A stretch of DNA of 64,000 nt from Gnetum montanum (Eukaryota > Streptophyta > Gnetopsida > Gnetales > Gnetaceae): NCBI GenBank assembly GCA_015680685.1, contig MNCI01004374.1:191798-255797 (forward strand), given 5' to 3'. A program made the position numbers and the translations under genes. The notes beneath the pieces were generated by a model. It saw only the letters and a list, made by a program, of their open reading frames with translations, did no database searches and was not told the DNA's origin. Below, piece by piece: positions 56,150-64,000 of the stretch (its first letter is position 1; every line of letters starts with the position of its first letter).

Positions 56150-56510
56150 CCTCATATACCTTTAGGTGGTAGGTAATAAGCCATGTAAATCTCTTCTAGA
56201 CTCAGGGTTAGGTGTCAACCTAATTTCACATGATATGTACAAGACCTGGAACTTGCCTCTGTTGAAGAAAAGCAACATTCAGCTTGAGTTGGCAAACTAA
56301 TCCATTACTTTTCCCTTGGGATTGGTAAAAGATATTATGACCACCATTTGTGGGTGGTCCAACCCTACTAATTTCCTAGTGATCCATGTCGATAATTGTA
56401 AGGGGGACTTCTCGATTATAATGGGAAGAGCATGGCTCAGCATGGTGGATGCATGTTTAGGACTTCAAGACCTTTCCCTTGAAATTTCCAATGAAAATCC
56501 TTTTGTGTAG
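56150..56510 (+). pseudogene. Aspartic protease of element B
   Basis: NKPCKSLLDSGLGVNLIS carries the catalytic Asp-Ser-Gly (Asp codon 56199-56201). KTWNLPLLKKSNIQLELAN follows, then a stop (TAA, probably from CAA), and a 64-codon frame (56316-56510) with FLVIHVDNCKGDFSIIMGRA, then WLSMVDA, the I.GRPWL.....A end of the domain. It would release Gag and Pol products. Confidence 0.75.
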
Positions 56511-57090
56511 ATCATGAAGAAGCATGTTCCATGCATCGCGTAAAATGACTCTAGGTGTAACTGTGTGCAACAACTCTAGTCTATTAAGTAGACATCTATT
56601 CAAGCATGCAATCAATGTGCTACTGAATCACAAATTCAACGATGCCTGTACGTAGCAGCCACTAATTAAGAAGGCACCCAATGATTGACCGTTGATTCTG
56701 ATAGCAACACCCTATGCATGGAACCCTCTGAGAGCATTGTATGTACCTATATGGGGAGCATAGACAAATTGGAATAGGTCCATCAACAAATTTCCACTAC
56801 TGATGATGCTACTGACTAAGCAAGCTGCAAATCCTTAAAAGCTTTAAACAAGAGCCCCTAGAACTAAAACCTTTACTAGTCAACCTGGAATATGCATTCT
56901 TGCAAAATGGTAAGCTGGTAATAATCAGTGCCACTCTTGCTTCTGAGAAAAAAAGAAGTTGCTACAGATGGTAAACAATTGGTTGACTACCTTCGCATGG
57001 TCATATCCTAAGTTAACGAGGATTGATCCTAGGGTATCCCAACATCAAATTTATATCGACCCTTCCATGAAGCCACAATAACAACCACAA
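56511..57090 (+). other. Protease-RT linker of element B, decayed
   Basis: No open frame of note. HVPCIA and KSLKALNKSP-like scraps can be read, but nothing diagnostic. It contains the usual spacer between protease and polymerase. Confidence 0.4.
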
Positions 57091-57700
57091 AGATGATTGA
57101 ATCCCAAACTTAAATAGATTGTCAAGGATGAAATTGAGCAACTGCTGAAGGCAGGATTCATCTACCCCATTGCGAATAGCAAATGGCTTAGCCCACTCAT
57201 GATTGTGCCAAAAAAGGATGCCAAATGAAGGGTTTGTATTGATTTTCAATTACTAAATATGGCAACCTTTAAGGATCATTTTCCACTTCCATTTGTGGAC
57301 CAGGTGTTGGATACCATTTCGAGGCATTGTTACTATAGCTTCCTGGATGGTTACAGTGGCTATAACCAAATCCAGATTGCACCAGAGGACCAAGCCAAAA
57401 CAACATTTACAAGTTCCTAGGGAACTTTTGCATACAAGAAGATGCCCTTTGGCCTATGTAATGTGCCCGCAACCTTCCAACGCCTTGTCCTCAACATCTT
57501 CCAGTAGTAAATCAACAATGGTGTATAAGTTTTTATGGATGACTTCTCCACTTGTGGTGCAACATTCGAGCAAGCCTTGGATGGCCTTGAGCAAGTTTTG
57601 AAGAAATGTGTAGAAACTAACTTATGGCTCAACTAGCAAAAGAGCCATCTAATGGTCCAAGAAGGCATTGTTTTGGGGCATCGAATTTCACAAGAGGGGA
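57090..57700 (+). pseudogene. Reverse transcriptase of element B
   Basis: Blocks in one frame with stops: IVKDEIEQLLKAGFIYPI, SKWLSPLMIVPKKDA, RVCIDFQLLN, TFKDHFPLPFVDQVLDTI, YSFLDGYSGYNQIQIAPEDQ, a stop where Athila-type elements have the Trp of PWG, GTFAYKKMPFGLCNVPATFQ, and the catalytic VFMDDFS (GAT GAC at 57538-57543). The ORFs 57293-57601 (plus) and 57013-57249 (minus) are shadows. F-MDD-F in place of Y-x-DD is typical of the Athila lineage. HLMVQEGIVLGHRISQEGI follows. Confidence 0.88.
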
Positions 57701-58325
57701 TCAGAGTGGATCCTAAGAAAATCAGTGTCATCTAAGGAATTACCAATCAACTGGAAACTATGAGGGACATTCAATCATTCCTTGGACATACTGGCTACTA
57801 CCAGTGCTTCATCAAGAATTTTTCGAAGATCGCCAAGCCATTGGTGGAGCTAACCAAGAAAGGTGCCTCATTTTTCTGGACTGGGGAATGTGAGTCTACA
57901 TTCCAAACATTGAAGCAAAAACTCATAGAGACTCACAAGCCCCTAATTGGTCCAGACCATTTCACATCATGATAGATTTGTCTAACTATGCATTGGGAGT
58001 CGTGCTCACATAGTTGGATGACCAGAAGCATCCATATTACATCCACTGTGCAAGCTTAAGTATTGTGGGTGCTCAGCTAAACTACACCACCACTAAAAAG
58101 GAATTAATGGTAGTGGTATTTGCCTTGGAAAACTTTCGGCACTATGTGCTCGAATACAAGGTTTTTGTGCACACAAACCATAGTGCCATCCGATTCCTTA
58201 TGAACAAACCAATGGTGAGCCCCCGTGTCATATGGTGGCTCATGATTCTTCAAGAATTCGATCTTACTATGATAGAAAAAAAGGGAACTGAGAATGTGGT
58301 TGCTGATCACTTGTCTCGATTATGA
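57700..58325 (+). pseudogene. RNase H of element B
   Basis: MRDIQSFLGHTGYYQCFIKN, then SKIAKPLVELTKKGASFFW (57760-57972) is the connection domain. A frameshift near 57,970 leads to NYALGVVLT, and a 103-codon frame (58014-58325) gives YYIHCASLSIV, NYTTTKKELMVVVFALENFR, VFVHTNHSAIRFLMNKP and LMILQEFDLTMIEKKGTENV, then VADHLSRL. The catalytic Asp in TDH is Asn here (HTNH). It would remove template RNA. Confidence 0.88.
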
Positions 58326-58489
58326 TGGGACAACACAGAGGAGTAGAGCCCACTCTCTGACAAATTTCCAAATGAGCTTCTCTTTGCTGGAGCAATCGCA
58401 AAGGAGGCCCCCACAAAATTAAATTAGTTTGACAACATCCTTACCTATCTTCTTACACAAGAGCTACCAAAGGAGTTGGATCATCATAA

Positions 58490-59710
58490 GAAAAAATGAT
58501 TTCTTCATAGAGCCAAGCACTTCATGGAAATTAATGGACACCTTTACAAGGTGTGTGTGGATGGCTTGGTTCGATGGTGCAACCCTGATGTAGGTCAATT
58601 GTGCATCCTCCAAGATGCTCATGAGGATCCTTGTGGAGGCCATTATGCAGGAAGGCCCATAGCCATTAAGATCCTACTTGCAGCATACTACTAGCCTACA
58701 CTCTTTAGAGATGCTCAATGGTTTTTTCTCTCTTGTGATCAATGTCAAAGAGATCATGGGATGACGACAAGAATGGAGGGACCTCAATAATGGATTCAAC
58801 CACTAGAACCCTTCAACATTTGGGGCATCAACTTCATGGACCCCATCGCACCCATGTCAAATAGGAAGGCATACATCATTTTTACGTTGGACTACTGTAC
58901 CAAGTGGGCAAAGGTGGCAGTCATCACCAACTATTCCTCAAACACAGCTGTGTGGTTTGTTCAACAGAAAATCGTGAATAGGTTTGGGGTGCCATGTGCA
59001 CTCATTTCAGATAATGGCACTCACTTCATGGATGCTACTTTTCGTAAACTCATGTAGCGTTTGGAAGTAGAACATAAATTAACAACACCCTATCATCCCC
59101 AAGCCAATGGGCAAGCTAAAGTTACAAACTAGGAGATTACAAAAGTTCCAACTAGGACAATTAGCAAATATAGGAGGGATTGGAGCACAAAACCTAACGA
59201 CACCCTCTAGGCCTACCGCTCAACCTAAAAACTTCATATAGGCTACTCCCCTTATGAGTTGGTGTATGAGAAACTACCAATGCTCTCGATTCAGGAAAAA
59301 CTTCAAACACTATCCACTACAAGTGACTTAGGTCTTGACTTATCCCTAGCACAACGAGAACGACTCATCAACTTAAATGTGCTAAATGAGAATCAATTAG
59401 TAGCCCTATCATCAAATGAGGTGCATAAGGCATATAACAAACAACATCATGACCTTAGGATTTGGAAAGTAACATTTCAACATGGAGATAAGGTTCTCTA
59501 TTAGAACCCCACACATGTACCACAACGAACCAAGTTTTAAACACTGTGGAAGGGACCTTATATTCTTTTCGACACCTTTCCATCTGGGGCCCTACTTATA
59601 CACAAACCTGAAGACCCAACAAAAACATAGTTGGTCAACATGCAACAATTAAAACCCTTCCATGAACTACACCAAATCAATGTGGCTATCACTTCATCAA
59701 GTGGTTGACC
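58490..59710 (+). pseudogene. Integrase of element B
   Basis: The zinc-binding part has DAHEDPCGGHYAGRPIAIKI, a TAG in place of Trp in YYWP, then FLSCDQCQRDHGM. The catalytic core (58836-59057) has FTLDYCTKWAKVAVI (first Asp) and CALISDNGTHFMDATF (second Asp). After a stop at the Met-Gln (TAG for CAG) comes TTPYHPQANGQAKVTN, where the catalytic Glu is Lys (AAA at 59118-59120, from GAA). The C-terminal part (59259-59504) reads ELVYEKLPMLSIQEKLQTL, then FQHGDKVLY, a stop, and LWKGPYILFDTFPSGALLI. No chromodomain is seen. The frame ends around 59,710-59,770 with a GGGGGA string shared with the end of gag in A. Confidence 0.88.
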
Positions 59711-59770
59711 ACATTCCATCTTTCGAATCTCCTCCTCCTAGCTTAGTTATGGGGGAGATCATTGCCCATA

Positions 59771-60360
59771 CTAAAATGGTTGTCCTAGCTTCTTAGGTCT
59801 TTTCTATATTTTTTGTTTTACACATTTTTGTTTTACACCATCATTCGTACATTTAACATTTCTTACCTAATCTTTCTCTTTTTTTATATATAAATATATT
59901 TCTCCTTTAATCATTCTATTCTATTTTATGTTAGTTATTTTCCTCTATTTATTTTCACTAATAAAGCCATCTTATTGTCACAGGATGTAATGGTGTGATG
60001 GTTACACCCAACGGGGGCATGCTTATTATGGTTTGCCTATTATATCTAGTTCTTACCTTAGCATTTTGGTTTCAAGAAACTAAGTTACACTTTCTTTCAT
60101 GCAACAAGCAGTGAGTCCATGACATCTAACCACTCACACTTTCCTATGGTGTCCCAGGATCAAAAGAAGTACAGTTCCTTTTCCATTAATCAACTCCAAT
60201 CAATCTTTGACCTTGGTGGATTCTAAACTTGGGAAGGATCTAAGTGGTAAGGAACAAGGTGTGACTTCAAGGGGATGTGCTGGACTACGTATCCTCTTAT
60301 GATCTCTTGTGCATTGCTATCCTTAGGGATTCCTTTCCATTCCATGACAATGAATAACAG
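59771..60360 (+). other. Non-coding 3' region after pol of element B
   Basis: T-rich (TTTTTGTTTTACACA repeated), with no protein signal. A comparable T-rich stretch follows gag in element A. Confidence 0.45.
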
Positions 60361-60362
60361 GA

Positions 60363-60565
60363 AGCTAACATGTCCTTGCATGGTGTGGTTCCCATTTGAA
60401 AAACAAAAATAAAAAATAAAAATAAAAATAAAAGTAATAATGGGAACTCAAAGCACATCCCTTGGACCAACCAATATATCCTTGCATGGTGTAGTTCCCA
60501 TTCAAAAAAACCAAGAAAGAAAAAAATAATGGGAATTCAAAGCACACCCCTTGAATCTAATAACA
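60363..60565 (+). repeat. Two tandem ~105/85-bp units, each a hairpin
   Basis: CCTTGCATGGTGTGGTTCCC (60374) and CCTTGCATGGTGTAGTTCCC (60480) start two units. Each contains GTTCCCATT, an A-rich loop, then AATGGGAA(C/T)TCAAAGCACA, so each can fold on itself. The A-rich loop in the first is (AAAAAT)n. The 60-codon minus-strand frame 60365-60547 is only this low-complexity repeat. Confidence 0.7.
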
Positions 60566-60649
60566 AGCTACAAGCATTGATTATGGGACTCAGAAGCCAT
60601 GTTACCCAGACCTGCCAGTCCCCTCTAACTAAGGCCCTTCCTTACTTCC

Positions 60650-60690
60650 TACTTCCCTTTTGTCCTATATAAGCAATGGGATTTAGTCTC
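60650..60690 (+). promoter_or_regulatory. TATA-like sequence, possible LTR promoter
   Basis: GTCCTATATAAGCAATGGG at about 60,661 resembles the TATA region of plant LTRs, with GC-richer sequence and tandem repeats downstream. No LTR boundaries could be fixed around it. Confidence 0.3.
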
Positions 60691-60780
60691 TGAGGGTATG
60701 CATATGTTTTGAGTGGATGGGTTGGTATTAGTCCATCACTGCAACGTCACTAGCCATTGTACTGACCTAAATCGTTGGTG

Positions 60781-60926
60781 TAAGGCTGGAAAGGAAACAG
60801 ACACCGAGAGATCGTTGGACAGCCACAGCTAACCCTGCCTTCGCCCGAGGGCAAGCTGGAAAAGTAAACGAAGGCAGAGTGCCTTGGATGGTCTGCACGC
60901 AGATCAACCAAGGACTTCCCCGAGTG
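60781..60926 (+). repeat. ~72-bp tandem duplication
   Basis: AAGGCTGGAAAGGAAACAGA ... TTCGCCCGAGGG (60783-60851) is followed by CAAGCTGGAAAAGTAAACGA ... TTCCCCGAGTG (60852-60926), clearly related but diverged. GC content is higher than the surroundings. Confidence 0.5.
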
Positions 60927-61369
60927 TAAGCTATGGCTAGCACTGGGGTTATCATAAACGGTTTGTAAATGGAATGCAAACAACAATATGAAATGTAAAC
61001 AAAGCGTATTGAATTTTAAATAAAGCGTAAACAGAGCTATATTGTAGACAAAGCATAAACCAAAGTAAATAATATAAATGGAAGGTAATAATGAAACTGT
61101 ATTGTATTACTTAAACAGGAATATGCACTGGTCAAAGTGTAGTTGCACACGTGTGGATGGCAAGTCAAACGCCTAGCCCCAGAATGATATGACGTGATGA
61201 TGTGATGATGAAATGGGATGAACATGAGAAATACTTGGAAGCCAACAATCAGTTTTTCCAAGAGCCCAAGGATTACAAATTCTGTCCTTCTTTAGAGTTG
61301 CCAATCTCTCCAATTTTTTGCCTCCCAGTTTATGTGAATTGATAGGGTATTTATAGGGTTGGGCTGGGT
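60927..61369. other. Non-coding DNA, TATA-like site on the minus strand
   Basis: Repeated GTAAACAAAGCGTA words (60,990-61,060) and a minus-strand CCTATAAATACCC (about 61,349). No gene seen. Confidence 0.35.
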
Positions 61370-61482
61370 GTTGGATAGTTGCATTCTTTTGACCAGGTTC
61401 AATGTATCTGTGTTGGATAGTTGTGCACGAGTTGGATGTGTGCTGGATATTTGTCTTCTTTGACCAAATTCAATGTATCTCA
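61370..61482 (+). repeat. 72-bp tandem duplication
   Basis: TTGGATAGTTGCATTCTTTT, then GACCAGGTTCAATGTATCT, recurs 72 bp later as CTGGATATTTGTCTTC, then TTTGACCAAATTCAATGTAT. Confidence 0.6.
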
Positions 61483-62011
61483 CAATGTGTGGGTCATTCA
61501 AGCCCATGAAAATACAAATAATTTAGACAAGCCCTCAAATGATAAAAATTTACAAACAAAATCAAGGAGGATTAACTCTACCTCGCTTGTCTAGCATCCA
61601 GCATGACCTCCAAAACTTGCAATTTTGAGCTGAAATCTGGAATTTCTGAAGGCTGGGACCCATAGTTATCAATAGTGGACCCTGAGGATGACTTACACCC
61701 TTGAAATCAAGTCATTTTGGCTTAGTTTTGGAGCTCTAAAAGTTGGTGACGTTGATCCTTACGTTGTGCAGCGTCTGAAAAAGTAACCAAAGTGTACTTA
61801 GCCAAAACCAAATATTTCGAACCTGAAACTTTTGATTTTGGATGCTGGAAGTTGGTGCAATCACCTATGGGCCCCAGGGGGACCTTGCCTATTGAATCAT
61901 GGGCCATCAGGGGCTGTTTTGGAGGCCTCCAAGTTTGGTCACGCTGTACTCATGTTGGGCAGCAGCATGACTTAGCTTAATTCTTGTCTAAAAGTGCTAG
62001 GCCAAAATTAG
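61483..62011. other. Unassigned intergenic DNA
   Basis: Mixed composition. Two overlapping 61-62-codon frames (61722-61907 minus, 61792-61980 plus) show no family motif and are probably chance. Nothing else is seen. Confidence 0.4.
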
Positions 62012-62090
62012 TGGTGTTTCATTAGCCCCTCTTTGTTGACATTTAGAGGAATCTACCTGAGAGGTGTCGACAAAGAAATGCAAAACACCA
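62012..62090. repeat. Imperfect inverted repeat, possible LTR terminus
   Basis: TGGTGTTTCATT ... CTTTGTTGACA (62012-62041) is mirrored by TGTCGACAAAGAAATGC ... AAAACACCA (62065-62090) around a ~23-base loop. TGTCAACAAAG and TGTCGACAAAG both look like LTR starts, which could also explain the symmetry. Confidence 0.55.
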
Positions 62091-63183
62091 TGAGCAACAA
62101 AGCATCAAACATTAACCATCGGCCCTTAGCTGGGTGTCATTGCACCATTTTCAAAAGTACATGGAATTGAGGGAATCTGGTTCAAGATGCAAGGGAATCG
62201 GTTGTAACTAGGGAAGCTAGGAGGTTAAGGGCTATGATTGCTACTGGGATTTGTGAGAGAGGAATGCTCTCTTATGCACAAGTCATGTCATTGGTCCTTG
62301 TCAATAGCTGAGTTTTCAGTAGACTCGGAACCAAGACATAGGAGGTGTGTTCTTTGGAGAAAAAGGACTCTTATAAAGTATTTGTGGGGCCCATTGTAAA
62401 TAGCCAAAGACGCGATGATGTGTAACATGGTCTCTTTGAGACACAAGTGTAACATTTTTTCAAGATAATTGCCTTCTCGCCTGGGGCTTGTATGAGAATA
62501 GCCAATAGTCTTTTCTTTGTTATGTCAACGGGGTCATGAAGACCTTTTCCATACATTTTTCTCTTTTCCCTTTTGTGCTTATTCTTTTCTTATTTTTTTT
62601 TTTTTTTGTGTTTAGTCTTTTTGAAAGAGCTTGCTTTTTGTGCCGTGCTTGTGTTTGAGCATTTGCATTTTGCATCATGTACTGTGTATTGTGTTTTGCG
62701 TCGCAACTGCTTAGAGAGCTACAGTGTGCAACAATGTATCAAGAGTTTTGAGATGAGTGAAATGTATCAAGGGGGATGTAATTGAATAGGATAAGAAAGC
62801 ATGATGGGGAATAGGGAATCTCTTAGGAATCGGGAATGTACTTATGAATGGATTGATTAACCCAGTCGCGTCCATCAGGAAAAATGTGATACCTTGTCAT
62901 CATGATGAAGTGCATCTATGCACGAATGCCTCAGAAGTGTCATCCTACAAACACAACTTCAAGAAGACAAGAAAACCACAAATGAAACAGTCAACTAAAC
63001 ACTTTAGACAAGGAGATGGAGTCACCATGTGAAATTTTCAAAGCAAACAGAATTATGAATAGCATCAATTTCATTAGGGCCCATGAGACAAATTGTGCAG
63101 CAAGTCTTTGTGAAACATGAACAGCTAATTGCAGTGACACATATTTTCAAGTTTTTCCTGGTCATCGATGATGTCACCAATCT
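62091..63183. other. Unassigned intergenic DNA
   Basis: No recognisable gene. It includes a T run at 62,590-62,607 and a set of GTGTTTGAGCATTTGCATTTTG-like words. The short frames 62573-62785 and 62844-63032 have no known motif. Confidence 0.4.
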
Positions 63184-63606
63184 ATAGTCTTAGCGGACTA
63201 TCGTGGGTTAGTTTCACGTCATAACCCCTTGGACGGTGCTAGTTTAGCATCATAGCAAACGGTGCATTGCTAGTTTATAGTCATAGCATACTGTGAAGAG
63301 GCAAACTAGTTTATAGTCTTAGTGGACTCTAGATGCTAGTTTCATGTCATGGCGATGGATATAGCAGTTTAGTGTCATACCAGACAGAACTCTTTGGTAT
63401 CAGTTTTAAGTCATGATGCTAGGACTACTCTGTGGTATCAATTTTAAGTCATGATCCAGGACTACTCTATGGTATCAGTTTTAAGTCATGATGCCAAGAC
63501 TAATATGTGGTATCATTTTTATGTCCTGATGCCAGGACTATTCTGTGGTATCAGTTTTAAGTCATGATCCAGGACTATTCTGTGTCAATTTATAGTCATA
63601 GCGAAC
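63184..63606 (+). repeat. Minisatellite-like array, ~40-bp unit
   Basis: The core unit is about GGTATCAGTTTTAAGTCATG, then ATGCCAGGACTACTCTGT, with five or six fairly similar copies from 63,380 to 63,590 and length variants lacking GC or TGCC. The upstream part (63,184-63,380) has older, diverged copies with AGTTTATAGTCATAGC or AGTTTCATGTCATGGC in the same place. Confidence 0.8.
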
Positions 63607-64000
63607 TGATGCTTACCTTGCTTGTGTAAAGTGTGATGCTGCATGCATGGTCATGCTACGTGCCTGCAAGATCCTGCAAAAAATCAACTAGGAAGAAAAA
63701 CAACATCAAGTGACACTTGTTGTACATAGATTTGGAATATATAAATGAAAGAAAAGCAATGAAAAAAAAAGTGATAGTTTTAGGCCGTTCCGGGCCGGAA
63801 GCTAGTTTAAGGCCTTTTCGGGCCATGTATTTTTGTAGTTTTATGTTTTTTTTATTGTTCTTCTTTGTTTTCCAGAGTATATGTGTGCAACTAAATATAA
63901 CATAAATTTTTAAAGTGTAAAGCAAGATGTAAGGTAAATACTTGAAAAAAACGACCGTGCAAGAATTTAAATCGTAACTTGTAACCTGTAAGTGAAAATT
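63607..64000. other. Unassigned intergenic DNA
   Basis: Contains a short GC-rich inverted repeat (GGCCGTTCCGGGCCGGAAGC, then GGCCTTTTCGGGCC at 63,783-63,825). The two ORFs here, one on each strand, overlap each other and show no motif. Confidence 0.4.

Larger units (their letters stand above)
52511..59770 (+). mobile_element. Element B: Athila-type Ty3/gypsy retrotransposon (3' end not found)
   Basis: 5' LTR (52511-53399), tRNA-Asp-like primer site, gag, protease, reverse transcriptase with FMDDF, RNase H and integrase follow in the standard order on the plus strand. The FMDDF box, the RNase H text (NYTTTKKELMVVVFALENFR, then VADHLSRL) and the primer site all point to the Athila lineage. It interrupts gag of element G at 52510; the left pentamer is ACAAT. 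No copy of the LTR start TGATGAAGCATC occurs downstream in the window, so the 3' LTR is either beyond 64 kb or lost. Many stops: not functional. Confidence 0.85.

Noticed and set aside
60365-60547. 60-codon Phe/Tyr-rich membrane-like frame
   Set aside because: Translation of the A-rich tandem repeat; low complexity.
60650-62041. An LTR between about 60.0 and 62.0 kb on one strand or the other
   Set aside because: TATA-like sites exist on both strands, but no pair of ends, primer site or second copy could be found, so it is not listed as an LTR.
63184-63606. CRISPR-like array
   Set aside because: Repeats of variable length with no unique spacers, in a plant-type sequence; a minisatellite fits.

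Overview
The window looks like intergenic DNA from a seed plant with a very large, repeat-filled nuclear genome. A gymnosperm is the best guess, inferred from the low gene density, the nested and heavily decayed Athila/Tat-type Ty3/gypsy elements and the absence of any intact host gene. I found no complete functional gene, tRNA, rRNA or CRISPR array. Nearly every coding trace is a retrotransposon relic or a fragment of a host gene.

Layout. 1-4.1 kb: minus-strand Ty3/gypsy element 'I' (gag, then protease joined directly to an archaeal-type RNase H), running off the left edge. 4.7-5.1 kb: pseudogene fragment of RuvB-like 2 (Reptin). 6.6-8.7 kb: LTR, primer-binding site and gag relic of minus-strand element 'E'. 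8,866-17,597: element 'A', an LTR retrotransposon with two LTRs, a 5-bp target duplication (GTTAA), a tRNA-Asp-like primer site, a polypurine tract, gag and a second long ORF, but no visible polymerase. 18,858-27,050: Ty1/copia-type, gag-only element 'C'. Its 5' LTR is split by a 2.8-kb insertion 'D' (19,798-22,565) carrying pieces of several unrelated host genes, all on the minus strand. 28.4-31.5 kb: 3' half of plus-strand element 'F', related to A, with a solo-LTR-like insertion 'J'. 31.5-37.5 kb: AT-rich DNA with a cluster of tRNA-derived SINE-like copies.

37.5-52.5 kb: minus-strand Tat-type element 'G' (gag, protease, reverse transcriptase, RNase H, second RNase H, integrase, 3' LTR), interrupted at about 43.4-48.9 kb by another degenerate element 'H' on the plus strand. 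52,511-59.8 kb: plus-strand Athila-type element 'B', with 5' LTR, tRNA-Asp-like primer site, gag, protease, FMDDF-type reverse transcriptase, RNase H and integrase; it is inserted into G. 59.8-64 kb: several tandem repeat arrays and inverted repeats, without a convincing gene.

How the parts relate. A, B, E and F share the ends of their LTRs, and A and B share gag, so A looks like a non-autonomous relative of an Athila-type element such as B. The LTR ends also suggest an order of insertion: D into C, J into F, H into G, and B into G. Many stops in conserved domains fit C-to-T change (TGG to TAG, CGA to TGA, CAG/CAA to TAG/TAA), as expected for old methylated transposons. Five single-N positions and one 562-bp N run are assembly joins. 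Four of the single Ns are flanked by direct copies and one by an inverted copy of the adjoining sequence, so local duplications there should not be read as biology.
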